Notes: generated by a model not told the origin, from the sequence alone. A stretch of DNA of 64,000 nt from CAZOOK01 sp964581385 (GCA_964581385.1 CAZOOK010000016.1:62001-126000), one strand, 5' to 3'. Shown: positions 36,647 to 45,982, numbered from the stretch's first letter. A program made the numbers and translations.

Positions 36647-38068
36647 ATGTCCCGGCACGAGCAGGGCATTGCCGTACGTGTGGCGCTGCGCGCCTGTGCG
36701 TGGGCGGAGCGTTGGTTTCCCGATCCTTTCGCCGTGGCGGCTCTGGTACTGGTGTTGGTGGCTGTGACCGCTGCCGCTGCCGGCGCACCGGCGGTCAGTG
36801 TGGCGCGGGCATTCGGCGATGGCTTTTGGAGTTTGATTCCGTTCACGATGCAGATGTGCTTCGTGCTGATCGGTGGCTATGTCGTGGCGGATTCGGCACC
36901 GATGACTGCCGCGCTGGAATGGCTCGCCGCCCGGCCACGCAGCGGGCGCGGCGCTGTAGCGCTGGTGGCCGCCACGGCGGTGCTGCTCTCCCTATTGCAT
37001 TGGGGTCTGGCCTTGATCGGCGCCACGCTGCTGGCACGCGCACTCGCGCGGCGTGAAGAACTGCAGATGGACTACCGTGCGGCGGGCGCCGCCGCCTATG
37101 TCGGCCTGGGAGCAACCTGGGCGCTGGGGCTTTCGTCCTCAGCCGCGCAGCTGCAGGCCAATCCCGCGAGCATGAGCAAGGAACTGCTCGCCGTGACGGG
37201 CGTGATTCCTTTCTCCGAAACAATCTTTCTCTGGCAGTCTCTCGTGCTCACCGCCGTTCTGGTCGTGGTGTCGATTGCGGTGGCTTGGTTCACCGCGCCG
37301 GGACCCACTGAAGCATTGACCGCGCAGCGACTCGGCCTCGACACATCGCGCCCATCGCCTGCCACAACAGCGCAGCGCCGCCCTGCCGACGTGTTGGAGC
37401 AATCACCGCTGTTGAGCATGGCCCTGGTGGCGCTCGGCGTCGGTTGGCTGTGGCATGAGTTCACCGCCAAGGGACCGATCGGCGCACTGTCCAATCTCAA
37501 CAGCTACAACTTCCTGTTGCTGATCCTGGGACTTCTGCTGCACTGGCGTCCGCGGCGCTTTCTCGATTCCGTGATGCGCGCAGTACCGGGGACTGCCGGC
37601 ATCCTGATCCAGTTTCCACTTTATGGAGCGGTGGCTCAGATATTGACCAGCGCACCCGCCGCCGACGGTTTCACGCTTTCAGCGCGCCTGGCCGAGGTTC
37701 TCACACACTTATCCACACCCGGCAGCTTTCCGGTTGTGGTCGGACTCTACTCGTCACTGCTCGGCTTTTTCGTGCCATCCGGTGGCGGCAAATGGCTGAT
37801 CGAAGCGCCTTACGTGATGCAGGCGGCCAACGATCTGCACGTGCACCTGGGTTGGACCGTACAGGTCTACAACGCGGCCGAAGCGCTGCCCAATCTGGTC
37901 AATCCAATCTGGATGCTTCCTGTGCTTGGCATCCTCGGACTGCGGGCCAAGGATATGGTTGGATTCAGCGTGCTGCAGCTCGTCGTGCATGCACCGATCG
38001 TGCTGTTCCTGCTCTGGTTGCTCAGCGGCACGCTGATCTATCACGCGCCGGTGATGCCTGGACCGTAG
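36647..38068 (+). CDS. AtoE-family short-chain fatty-acid permease
   Basis: A 473-residue inner-membrane transporter of the AtoE type, with about 11 hydrophobic helices. SLIPFTMQMCFVLIGGYVVA, LGATWALGLSSSA, FPLYGAV and FFVPSGGGKW with a long NLVNPIWMLP segment match the short-chain fatty-acid uptake family. The frame extends to 36497, but the ATG at 36647 removes an odd 50-residue leader and is preceded by a G-rich stretch. It is transcribed alone. It may import, or equally release, a short carboxylic acid. Confidence 0.85.
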   Translation: MSRHEQGIAVRVALRACAWAERWFPDPFAVAALVLVLVAVTAAAAGAPAVSVARAFGDGFWSLIPFTMQMCFVLIGGYVVADSAPMTAALEWLAARPRSGRGAVALVAATAVLLSLLHWGLALIGATLLARALARREELQMDYRAAGAAAYVGLGATWALGLSSSAAQLQANPASMSKELLAVTGVIPFSETIFLWQSLVLTAVLVVVSIAVAWFTAPGPTEALTAQRLGLDTSRPSPATTAQRRPADVLEQSPLLSMALVALGVGWLWHEFTAKGPIGALSNLNSYNFLLLILGLLLHWRPRRFLDSVMRAVPGTAGILIQFPLYGAVAQILTSAPAADGFTLSARLAEVLTHLSTPGSFPVVVGLYSSLLGFFVPSGGGKWLIEAPYVMQAANDLHVHLGWTVQVYNAAEALPNLVNPIWMLPVLGILGLRAKDMVGFSVLQLVVHAPIVLFLLWLLSGTLIYHAPVMPGP

Positions 38069-38078
38069 TGCGCAAATA

Positions 38079-38102
38079 CGAACCGTGAAACCTTTCGGTT
38101 CG
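38079..38102. terminator. Hairpin between convergent genes
   Basis: CGAACCG (38079-38085) pairs with CGGTTCG (38096-38102); including GAAA/TTTC inside gives a stem of about 10 bp with one bulge. It lies ten bases after the permease stop and before the converging CoA-transferase. No T tract follows, so it is only a likely terminator. Confidence 0.4.
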
Positions 38103-38164
38103 CAGCGAAGTGGCGCGCCCGAGTGGCGCCGTCAGCCAGGGCGGAATGTCATTGGTTCAGTGGA

Positions 38165-39400
38165 CTAGACCACATTGCGCGTGCGCAAACCCGTAATCGC
38201 GATCGTGTCATAACCCAGCTCGGCGAGCAGTGCATCCGTATGCTCTCCAAGCAGCGGCGGCCGGCTGCGGATCGTTCCCGGAGTTGCGGACATGCGGAAC
38301 GGTGTTTCGATCACCGGCGCCGGGCACGGGAGGCCGGGGTAGTCGATCGGCTTGAGATAGCCCATCGCTCGCACGTGCGGATCATCGATTGCATCCTGCG
38401 GCGACAGCAGCGGCGAAGCGGGTATGCGCGCCGCGTCGAGCGCCTTCATGGCGTCAACGACAGACTTCCCGTCGCACCATTGTTGCATTCGATCGTTGAG
38501 CACGTCACCGTTAACAGCGCGCAGATCGTCGTTGGCAAAGCGTGGATCGATGAACCATTGTTCCTCACCCACGAGCCGGCACCAGCGTTTGAACATCGCC
38601 TGCCCGGCAACCTGGACCAGGATCCAGCCGTCCGCCACCTTGAACAGGTCGGCGGGACCGATAGCCATGCCCTTGTTGCCGACGCGACCCTTGTTGTTCT
38701 GCAAAATCGCCTGTTCGATCAGCAGCGGATTCGAGATCATCAGGGCCGCCGGCAGTATCGCCGCCTCGACCTCCTGGCCTTCGCCGGTCGCGTTACGATG
38801 GAACAGCGCCATCATGGTGGCGATGGTCAGCGCTAGCGCGGTGGCGTGGTCGACATAGGGAACGGCGGTGCGGATCGGCTGGTCGGGCAGACCGGTACGG
38901 TAGACCGCCCCGGACATGACTTGTCCGATGCCGTCGAAGCCGACGCGATCGCTGTAGGGTCCGCCCCGTCCGTAGGCGGTGGCGCAGGCGAGAATGATGT
39001 CCGGCTTGATCGCCTTGAGGCTGGCATAGTCGAGCCCGTTGTCGCGCATCGCCTGGTCGGGCATGTTGGCGACGACGATGTCCGCGGTCGCGATCAGCTT
39101 GCGCGCGATCTCGCGGCCCTCAGGCATGGTCGTGTCGAGGGTCATCGACCGTTTATTGCGGTTGCACTGAAGAAAACCCGCTCCCACCCCATTCGGCACG
39201 ACCGACTGTACCCATCGATCCTCGCCGCCTTCGCGCTTCTCGAGGCGGATGACGTCCGCGCCCATGTCGGCCAGAATGGCGCTGCACCAGGGCGCCGCGA
39301 TGAAGCGTCCGAAATCGAGAACGCGAATACTCTTCAGTACCTGAGTCGATTCCGTCCTCTTTTCCGCTTGCACCGGAGGGCGCACGATGGTGGTGCTCAA
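38165..39400 (-). CDS. Family III CoA-transferase
   Basis: A CaiB-type CoA-transferase of 411 residues: IRVLDFGRFIAAPWCSAIL near the N-terminus, GGEDRWVQ, GFDGIGQVMSG, and the catalytic aspartate block VPYVDHATALALT with D184. The C-terminus keeps PPLLGEHTDALL. It overlaps the preceding crotonase gene by four bases (ATGA) and ends this operon. It is closely similar in layout to the CoA-transferase at 60795-61976. Confidence 0.88.
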   Translation of the reverse strand: MSTTIVRPPVQAEKRTESTQVLKSIRVLDFGRFIAAPWCSAILADMGADVIRLEKREGGEDRWVQSVVPNGVGAGFLQCNRNKRSMTLDTTMPEGREIARKLIATADIVVANMPDQAMRDNGLDYASLKAIKPDIILACATAYGRGGPYSDRVGFDGIGQVMSGAVYRTGLPDQPIRTAVPYVDHATALALTIATMMALFHRNATGEGQEVEAAILPAALMISNPLLIEQAILQNNKGRVGNKGMAIGPADLFKVADGWILVQVAGQAMFKRWCRLVGEEQWFIDPRFANDDLRAVNGDVLNDRMQQWCDGKSVVDAMKALDAARIPASPLLSPQDAIDDPHVRAMGYLKPIDYPGLPCPAPVIETPFRMSATPGTIRSRPPLLGEHTDALLAELGYDTIAITGLRTRNVV

Positions 39401-40224
39401 GCGGCCTTCCAGTTCGGCGCGCGTTTTTCGAGGAAGGCCGCCGGCCCTTCCTTGGCGTCCTCGGTCTGGGCGCAGCGCATGCGATAGCTTTCGGCGAGCA
39501 GCTCGGCTTCATACACCGGTAGAGACAGGCCCTTGCGGATGGCCATGCGGGTGCCGCGAACGGCCAGTGGAGCATTGCGGTTGACGATCTCGGCAATCTC
39601 CCAGGCACGATCCATCAGCGATTCTTTGGGAGTGATCTCGGTGATCAAACCCAGTTCATAGGCGCGTTGCGCGCTCATGCGTTCGTGCTTGCCCATGATT
39701 GCCATGCGCATCGCCACGTTGATTGGAAGGACCCGTGCCATGCGCACCATCTCGCGGGCCGACACGACGCCGATCGACACATGCGGATCGAAGAACGTCG
39801 CATGCTGAGCGGCAATCGCGATATCGCTGGTCGATACGAGGTCGAGACCCGCGCCACATGCGGCACCGTTCACCGCGCAGATGATCGGCTTGGACATATT
39901 GAGATAAGGCGGCGTGGCCTCCTGCGGCACTTCCCACTGGCGGTAGGACGTGAGCATGCCCTCGCCCCACATGTCGACGCCGGTCGGATGACCATCGATG
40001 TAGGTGCCTTCGATGACATTGATATCGGCGCCGGTACACAGCGCCTTTTCTCCCGCGCCGGTGACGATGGCGGTCCAGATGTCCTTGTCTTCCTCCACCT
40101 CGACCCAGGCGCGCTTGAGTTCGCGCATCATCTCGATCGAAATCGAATTAAGTACGTCCGGACGGTTGAGAGTGATGCAGGCCGTACGGCCGCGCTTTTC
40201 AAACAAAATAGTATTCCAGCTCAT
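39397..40224 (-). CDS. Crotonase-family enzyme
   Basis: A 275-residue crotonase: CTGADI (63-68) and NGAACGAGLD (119-128) form the oxyanion hole. At the two hydratase glutamate positions it has aspartate (D128) and histidine (H148), and E158 follows two residues further along than in isomerases. This arrangement is not a standard hydratase, and the reaction cannot be named. It is joined by four-base overlaps to the second crotonase upstream and the CoA-transferase downstream. Confidence 0.83.
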   Translation of the reverse strand: MSWNTILFEKRGRTACITLNRPDVLNSISIEMMRELKRAWVEVEEDKDIWTAIVTGAGEKALCTGADINVIEGTYIDGHPTGVDMWGEGMLTSYRQWEVPQEATPPYLNMSKPIICAVNGAACGAGLDLVSTSDIAIAAQHATFFDPHVSIGVVSAREMVRMARVLPINVAMRMAIMGKHERMSAQRAYELGLITEITPKESLMDRAWEIAEIVNRNAPLAVRGTRMAIRKGLSLPVYEAELLAESYRMRCAQTEDAKEGPAAFLEKRAPNWKAA

Positions 40225-41015
40225 TTCTTATCCTTCTCTTGCGTCTTTGGGGCCGAGAGGCGGCCATCGATTCGCGGTTTGTTATCGCGCAGAACGAGCG
40301 GTGTGTTGGCGATCCGTTCGACCGTGCGGCCACCCGCACGATCCAGATCCTTGCAGAGGTCAATCGCTAGTTTGGCGACACCCTGCGCATCGACCGGGCG
40401 CTGGACGAGCCGCTGACAGAAGGCCCAGACCTGTTCCTCGAATTCCTCGCTCGGCCACACGGCCTGCACCAGCCCGGCCAGCAGCGCCGTCTGGGCGTCC
40501 ATCTGTTCGCCGGCCATGCCCATCCACTTGGCCCAGCCGACGCCGCAGAGGCGGACGATGCGGCTGGTTCCACCGCTACCCGCGATCATCCCGAGATCGA
40601 CTTCGGGCAGGCCGAAGCGCGCTTTGTCCGATGCCAGCCGAAAATCGACAGCTCCCGCCATCTCGACGCCGAGACCGAGGCAGGGGCCGTTGATCGCCAT
40701 CACCACCGGCTTCTCCACCATTTCCATCTCGTCGAAATGCAGATGGAGATTGCGGCGATAGTCGCGCCGGAATTCCTGCATGGTTCGCGTTGGTGGAAAA
40801 AGTTTCTGATGCTCGACGATATCGATGCCTGCGGTGAAGAAAGCGCCATTCGCTCGAATCAGCAGCACTCGCAGGTCTTCGCGGTCACGCAGATCGTCGA
40901 CGGCCGCAAAGATGACCTGGCGCATTGCCACCGTCATGGCATTGCGCTTGGCCGGCCGGTTGAGGGATAGGACGATGACCCCATCCCGGTCCTCGCGAAG
41001 AATATCTTCTGCCAT
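40221..41015 (-). CDS. Enoyl-CoA hydratase with intact glutamates
   Basis: A 264-residue crotonase in which both hydratase glutamates are kept: E118 in LGLGVEMAG and E138 in FGLPEVDLG, with the oxyanion motif TAGIDI (61-66). Of the four crotonases in the window this is the only one with a full hydratase active site. It starts on the last base of the upstream dehydrogenase stop (TGATG) and overlaps the next crotonase by four bases. It probably hydrates the enoyl-CoA made by dehydrogenase pair 2. Confidence 0.88.
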   Translation of the reverse strand: MAEDILREDRDGVIVLSLNRPAKRNAMTVAMRQVIFAAVDDLRDREDLRVLLIRANGAFFTAGIDIVEHQKLFPPTRTMQEFRRDYRRNLHLHFDEMEMVEKPVVMAINGPCLGLGVEMAGAVDFRLASDKARFGLPEVDLGMIAGSGGTSRIVRLCGVGWAKWMGMAGEQMDAQTALLAGLVQAVWPSEEFEEQVWAFCQRLVQRPVDAQGVAKLAIDLCKDLDRAGGRTVERIANTPLVLRDNKPRIDGRLSAPKTQEKDKK

Positions 41016-41992
41016 CAGATCACCAAAGTAAGGTCCAGCAACTTGGAACGCACGAGACGGGGATCACCGAATAGTTGGTGCAGTACATGGGCGCGCTTCA
41101 TCAGCAACTGGGCGTCCACCTCCGCCGTGAAACCCATGCCGCCATGGGCCTGGATATTGAAACGTGCCGCCTTCAACGCCTCGTCGCCCGCCAGCAACTT
41201 GGCGGCGCGGACATGGAATTCAGCGTCCTTGGCGCCCGACGCGAGGGCATCGGCGGCGTGCAAAGTCTGCGACCAGCACAACTCCGCGGCGAGCGCGATG
41301 TCGGCACAACGGTGCTTGATCGCCTGGAAGGCGCCGATCGGGCGACCGAACTGGACGCGGGTGCGCGCATATTCCGCCGCCATGTCGCGCGTCGTTTCCA
41401 GCTGCCCGCACAGCATCGCCGCCGCCAGCAGCTCGGCGGCAAGAACCAGATCCTTGCCATCGACGCGGGCGAGCTCCGATTCGCGTACTTGCGCTGTGGA
41501 CAATTGCACCGTCTCGTCGATGCAGGCAAGTGCTCGCAATCCGTCGCTCCCACAATCCATCAGCCGCATCCGGTGCGGCTCGACCAGCAAGAAGATACCG
41601 CTATCGCCATCGATCACCCGGATCTCCGTCTGTGAGTGAACCATCGCGATGCCAACGCGGCGTTCTCCGGCAAGCAGCGAATCGCACAACTTCCGAGACC
41701 CGGCCCGCGCTGCGACATGTGGTGCCAGGATGTTTCCGATCAGCGCGGGAGAGACAAGGTTGCGGCCCGCTTCGCGAGAGACAAGCACGTCATCGACCAG
41801 CGATAGCCCCATGCCGCCATCGGTCTCGGGAAGTGAAATCCCGAGAATGCCCATACGGACCAGCTCGCCCCAACGCTCTGCTTCGGAAACATTCGAAGTG
41901 CGAAACCGGTTGACCGGGAATTTATCCGCCAGGAATTCGGCGAGGCCGCGGGAAATCGCCAGCTGCTCTTCAGTCGGAACGAGGAAGCTCAT
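41015..41992 (-). CDS. Acyl-CoA dehydrogenase, short subunit of pair 2
   Basis: A 325-residue dehydrogenase-like protein, shorter than normal, with most N-terminal helices reduced. It keeps RVQFGRPIGAFQAIKHRCAD and HGGMGFTAEVDAQLLMKRA near its end. It starts inside the stop of the long subunit (four-base overlap) and ends one base over the enoyl-CoA hydratase start. It is likely the beta subunit of a heteromeric enzyme with the gene at 41989. Confidence 0.86.
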   Translation of the reverse strand: MSFLVPTEEQLAISRGLAEFLADKFPVNRFRTSNVSEAERWGELVRMGILGISLPETDGGMGLSLVDDVLVSREAGRNLVSPALIGNILAPHVAARAGSRKLCDSLLAGERRVGIAMVHSQTEIRVIDGDSGIFLLVEPHRMRLMDCGSDGLRALACIDETVQLSTAQVRESELARVDGKDLVLAAELLAAAMLCGQLETTRDMAAEYARTRVQFGRPIGAFQAIKHRCADIALAAELCWSQTLHAADALASGAKDAEFHVRAAKLLAGDEALKAARFNIQAHGGMGFTAEVDAQLLMKRAHVLHQLFGDPRLVRSKLLDLTLVI

Positions 41993-43194
41993 GCGGGGAT
42001 TTCCGCCACCGCGTCATGCTTAGGCAGGTTTAAGATCCGCTCAGCAATGATGTTGCGGCGGATTTCGGAGGTCCCTCCGCCGATGGTGCCCGCGTAACTG
42101 AACAGGTACTTCTCGACTGGGTTGGCGGGATCGTGTCCAGTGCCACGCTCGAGCCCCTGAGGACCGAGCAGTTCCAGCCAGAGCCGATAGACCTCCTGCT
42201 TCAATTCAGCCAGCATCAGCGCGACATAGGTCCCTTCGGGCCCAGGCACCTTCTGCGTCATCGCGCGAGCGGCGGAATGGTATGTCATTGCCCTGAGCGC
42301 AGCCGCGCGGGCACGCAGGTTGCCGAGCTTTTCGGCCACACTGGAGTCCTCGATCAAGGGACGCCCCCCGCTGCCTTGCGCCTTGCGCGCAAAATCCAGC
42401 AGCTTCTCGACCGTGACTGAAAGCCGCATCTGCGATTCGATGAAAGCAGTTCCGCGCTCGAAGGCCAGTGTCGCCATCGAAACGCTCCATCCATCGCCCA
42501 GCTTGCCGACAACGTTGGTCAGTGGAATGCGCACTTCGTCATAAAATACTTCGCAATTATGGAACTCGCCGTCGAGCGACAGGATCGGGCGCACCGTGAT
42601 GCCCGGCAAACGCATGTCACAGATCAACCAGGACAGTCCCTTCTGTCGTTTCGACCCTGGTTCGGTACGCACGACCAATTCCTGGTAGTCGGCTGCCTGA
42701 GCAAAACTCGTCCAGATCTTGCTCCCGTTGACGACGATATGGTCGCCCACCACCGTGCCGCGGCAGCGAATGTTCGCCAGATCCGATCCGGCGTTCGGCT
42801 CCGAAAAACCTTGGCACCAAATGTCTTGCCCGTTGAGGATCCGAGGGAGATAAAACGCCTTTTGCTCCGGCGTCCCGCACAGCATCAGGGTAGGAGCGGC
42901 ATGCTGCAGCCCGACAAACAAGCCCGACCCATCCGGTGCGCCGGCACGCGCATATTCCTCGTACCAGATGATTTGCTCGCGCTGGGTCAGCCCGCGCCCG
43001 CCATATTCCTTGGGCCAGCTAATGCCGGCCCAGCCCGCTTCGAACAGCTGGCGTTGCCAGTTGCGCAGGTAGCTTGCCTGCTCGATACCATCCCGCGTGA
43101 TCGGCGGACTCGGCTCTGCGGGCACATTTCCCCGCAACCAGCCCCGCACCTCCGCCCGAAAGGCAGCTTCGGATTCCACGCTGCCGTTCTTCAT
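41989..43194 (-). CDS. Acyl-CoA dehydrogenase, long subunit of pair 2
   Basis: A 401-residue acyl-CoA dehydrogenase. ISWPKEYGGRGLTQREQ, CQGFSEPNAGSDLAN, GSKIWTSFAQ and the end block GGGTSEIRRNIIAERIL are FAD and substrate elements. As in pair 1 the usual catalytic glutamate position is glycine. It opens the operon 43194-38165, which continues with the short subunit, two crotonases and a CoA-transferase, a full set for one round of oxidation. Confidence 0.88.
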   Translation of the reverse strand: MKNGSVESEAAFRAEVRGWLRGNVPAEPSPPITRDGIEQASYLRNWQRQLFEAGWAGISWPKEYGGRGLTQREQIIWYEEYARAGAPDGSGLFVGLQHAAPTLMLCGTPEQKAFYLPRILNGQDIWCQGFSEPNAGSDLANIRCRGTVVGDHIVVNGSKIWTSFAQAADYQELVVRTEPGSKRQKGLSWLICDMRLPGITVRPILSLDGEFHNCEVFYDEVRIPLTNVVGKLGDGWSVSMATLAFERGTAFIESQMRLSVTVEKLLDFARKAQGSGGRPLIEDSSVAEKLGNLRARAAALRAMTYHSAARAMTQKVPGPEGTYVALMLAELKQEVYRLWLELLGPQGLERGTGHDPANPVEKYLFSYAGTIGGGTSEIRRNIIAERILNLPKHDAVAEIPA

Positions 43195-43593
43195 CCGACT
43201 TTCTCAATCATCCAACTAATAGGGCTGAAGTTAGATTGTTGCAATTTGCGAGAATACATTCAAGGTGACTCGATGGGTACTAACCGTCACATCGACATAC
43301 TGGCGCTTAACAACGTCCTAAATTAGCATAGCTAAAGCGAGTTTCTGCAATTGAACGCAGCCGCTATGCGGGCGCCGGCCAGCTTAAATCAGCATGCCCG
43401 CCAATACCGAGCGCCGCGTGCGGCGAAAGTTCTCAAATATTGAACTGTTTAAAACCCTACTTTCTGAATTCAGACGCCAGCTGCAGCCTTATAGCCATAG
43501 CCATGTCCCGACTAATCCAGTCAGACTTGCAGCCAGAAGCACCACAGCACGTCAGAGGACACGATCATTATCGATAAAGATAAAGGCCTGAGG
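43195..43593. other. Divergent intergenic region, no gene
   Basis: These 399 bases separate the dehydrogenase pair 2 operon (minus) from the alpha/beta hydrolase (plus). A CATACT occurs at 43296-43301. A 65-residue plus-strand frame (43394-43591) is basic and low in structure and looks spurious. No hairpin or repeat is evident. Confidence 0.5.
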
Positions 43594-44538
43594 ATGCCAA
43601 TTTCATCGCAGTCACAAAACGTCCATTTCCTTGCGCCCTATCAAGGCAAGCGGCCGCCGGCGCCGGCATGGTTTGAAACATCATTGAGCCACAAGCCGGA
43701 GCGCAGCTTCTTCCGATCCTCCGGAGTGGGCATTGAACTGCTGACCTGGGGCCGGCTCGGCGCACCGGGATTGCTGTTCCTACATGGGAACGGCGCACAT
43801 GCCGACTGGTGGAGCCATATCGCTCCGTTCTTCGCCGCGGAGTGGCGATGCGCTGCCTTGTCCTATAGCGGCATGGGTGGCTCTGACTGGCGGGCGGCGG
43901 GCTATACCGTTGGCGATTTTGCCCTGGAAGCCCGCGATGCCGTAGCCGCCGCCGGACTCGACAAGGGCCCGGTGCGGCCGATCATCATCAGCCATTCCTT
44001 CGGCGGAACGGTAGGCATGGTGGCTGCGTCGCGCGACGAGATGTTCCGCGGCTTGGTGATGATCGACACCCCCATTAACATAGCTCCGGATCAGCTCCGG
44101 GAACTCAAGGCCCGTGCCCCGAAAGCCCGTACCGAGCACCAAGCCTTCCACACCCTTGAAGAAGGGCTGGCGCGGTTCCGCCTGTCCCCGCACCAAGACT
44201 GCGTCAACGACTTCATCGGCGACCATATCGCACGATGCGCCCTCGTCGAACGCAATGGGAACTGGTTTTGGCGCTTCGATCCGCGCCGGTTGACGGTCAA
44301 AGATCGCGATGAGGATGACATCTCCAGCGAGGTGCGCTGCCCGATCGCTTATTTCCACGGTGAAAAGTCCGCACTCATCACACCGGACGCGCTGGAACGA
44401 AGCATCAAGGCTTTTCCGAATGGCACGCCAGTCATCCCAATTCCCGAGGCTGCGCACCATGTGCTGATCGATCAGCCTCTGGCCCTGGTCAGCAGCCTGC
44501 GCACCCTACTCGCCTGCTGGCCGCCCATACAGGGCTGA
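43594..44538 (+). CDS. Alpha/beta hydrolase
   Basis: A 314-residue alpha/beta-hydrolase: HGNGAHADWW (64-73) is the oxyanion loop, S135 in ISHSFGG the nucleophile, and H288/H289 in EAAHHVLID the base; the acid is probably near FHGEKSAL (E257). There is no signal peptide. Related enzymes include esterases and C-C bond hydrolases of meta-cleavage products; the SHSFGG elbow does not decide which. GAGG stands directly before the ATG, closer than usual. Confidence 0.85.
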   Translation: MPISSQSQNVHFLAPYQGKRPPAPAWFETSLSHKPERSFFRSSGVGIELLTWGRLGAPGLLFLHGNGAHADWWSHIAPFFAAEWRCAALSYSGMGGSDWRAAGYTVGDFALEARDAVAAAGLDKGPVRPIIISHSFGGTVGMVAASRDEMFRGLVMIDTPINIAPDQLRELKARAPKARTEHQAFHTLEEGLARFRLSPHQDCVNDFIGDHIARCALVERNGNWFWRFDPRRLTVKDRDEDDISSEVRCPIAYFHGEKSALITPDALERSIKAFPNGTPVIPIPEAAHHVLIDQPLALVSSLRTLLACWPPIQG

Positions 44539-44606
44539 TCCACCCGGCAATGGAATAGCCCAGTCTGGATACCCCTGCCGGGGCCTCCTAAACTGCGATA
44601 GCATGT

Positions 44607-44618
44607 CATACGTATATA
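44607..44618. promoter_or_regulatory. CATACGTATATA upstream of thiolase
   Basis: CATACGTATATA contains the palindrome ATACGTAT (44608-44615) and varies the CATACTT theme seen at other promoters. It lies 22 bases before the thiolase ATG, which has a good AGGAG ribosome site. Confidence 0.35.
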
Positions 44619-44640
44619 TATTTGATTAGGAGATGTTGCA

Positions 44641-45813
44641 ATGTCCTCAGCCGTGATCGTCAGCGCCGTGCGCACCGCCGTGGGAACCGCACGAAAGGGG
44701 TCGCTGGCCAACATCCCACCCGAGGCACTGGCGGCAACCGTCATTCGGGAGGCAGTGAAACGGTCAGGCTTCCCGCCTGAAGCCATCGATGACGTAGTCA
44801 TGGCGGAGTCCATGGCTGGCGGCGGCGCCATCGCGCGCTATGCCGCGGTCGAGCTCGGAATGATGCGCGCGGCTGGCATGGCCGTGAACCGCCACTGTGC
44901 CGGAGGTCTTTCCGCGGTTGGTGTTGCCGCGGGATCAATCCTCGCCGGGATGGAACGGATCATGATTGCCGGTGGCGTGAACTCAAGCTCTTTCATGCCT
45001 CGCATGCAGCAGCGCAACCCGGTGACCCAGGAATTCCAGGACATGTGGATTCCCCCGACGCATCCCGACAGTCCCGAAGCGCCCAACCGCGATATGTCGA
45101 TCACTGTGGGTTGGAACGCCGCCAAAACACTCGGCCTGACCCGCCAGGAACAGGATGCTTGGGCATTGCGCTCGCACCAACGCGCCATCGCTGCGATTGA
45201 TGCCGGCCATTTCATCGACGAGATCGTGCCGGTCATGGTCCGCAACGCCGAAGGCCGTGAAGTGGAATTCAAGGTCGACGAATATGCACGACGCGACACG
45301 ACCATGGAAAAACTCGCGGCACTCAAGGTGCTGCATCCTGAGATTGAAGGCTTTTCAATCACCGCCGGTAATGCCAGCGGCGGCAACGACGCGGCCGCGG
45401 CCGTGGTTATCACTACAGACGCGATCGCCCGGTCGGAACGGGCGAACGTGGTGGCAACCATCCGTGGCTGGACATCTATCGGCGTCGAACCGGCGAAGAC
45501 TGGACTATCTGTTCCACAGGTCGTCGAGAAGCTCCTTTCTCGCACCGGTGTCGCTCTGAAAGATATCCGGCTCTGGGAAATCAACGAAGCCTTTGCCTCT
45601 GTCCCGCTAGGCGCAGGCCGCGTCCTTGGCCTTGACGAAGCAACCGTGAACATCTCGGGCAGTGGCTGCTCCATCGGGCACCCGATCGGCGCATCGGGCG
45701 CGCGCATGATCATCACGCTCGCCAATGACCTGCGTCGACGCGGAGGCGGTCTCGGTATCGCCGCGATGTGCGCCGGTGGCGGCCAGGCTGGCGCTGTACT
45801 AATCGAAGTGTGA
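44641..45813 (+). CDS. Thiolase (acetyl-CoA acyltransferase)
   Basis: A 390-residue thiolase with all catalytic residues: C86 in NRHCAGGL, the NEAF motif in WEINEAFASVP, H348 in SIGHPIGASG and C378 in MCAGGGQA. It would cleave 3-ketoacyl-CoA with CoA, the last step of beta-oxidation, or run the reverse condensation. Its length and residue spacing match bacterial degradative thiolases. AGGAG lies before the ATG. It is the only thiolase in the window and may serve several of the dehydrogenase operons. Confidence 0.93.
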   Translation: MSSAVIVSAVRTAVGTARKGSLANIPPEALAATVIREAVKRSGFPPEAIDDVVMAESMAGGGAIARYAAVELGMMRAAGMAVNRHCAGGLSAVGVAAGSILAGMERIMIAGGVNSSSFMPRMQQRNPVTQEFQDMWIPPTHPDSPEAPNRDMSITVGWNAAKTLGLTRQEQDAWALRSHQRAIAAIDAGHFIDEIVPVMVRNAEGREVEFKVDEYARRDTTMEKLAALKVLHPEIEGFSITAGNASGGNDAAAAVVITTDAIARSERANVVATIRGWTSIGVEPAKTGLSVPQVVEKLLSRTGVALKDIRLWEINEAFASVPLGAGRVLGLDEATVNISGSGCSIGHPIGASGARMIITLANDLRRRGGGLGIAAMCAGGGQAGAVLIEV

Positions 45814-45826
45814 GCCTTTCCTGGCA

Positions 45827-45851
45827 AGCCGCAATGCGACTATGTGCGGCT
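45827..45851. terminator. Hairpin after thiolase
   Basis: AGCCGCA (45827-45833) and TGCGGCT (45845-45851) form a perfect 7-bp stem with an 11-base loop, 14 bases after the thiolase stop. There is no T tract. A C-rich run (45901-45918) follows. Confidence 0.4.
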
Positions 45852-45982
45852 CAGCGGGCCCTGCAGCCCTGCGCCAGCGTGCAGTCAGGGCTGGCCTAGC
45901 CGCCCCCCCGCCCCCCGCCATGACCGCCTCCCAAAATGGATACACAGTCTGAGCGCAAGTCGGTGCGCCATAATGAAGAATC

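Noticed and set aside
43394..43591. Possible small basic protein
   Set aside because: No ribosome site and no pattern beyond Arg/Ser/Thr richness; it lies in a divergent promoter region.
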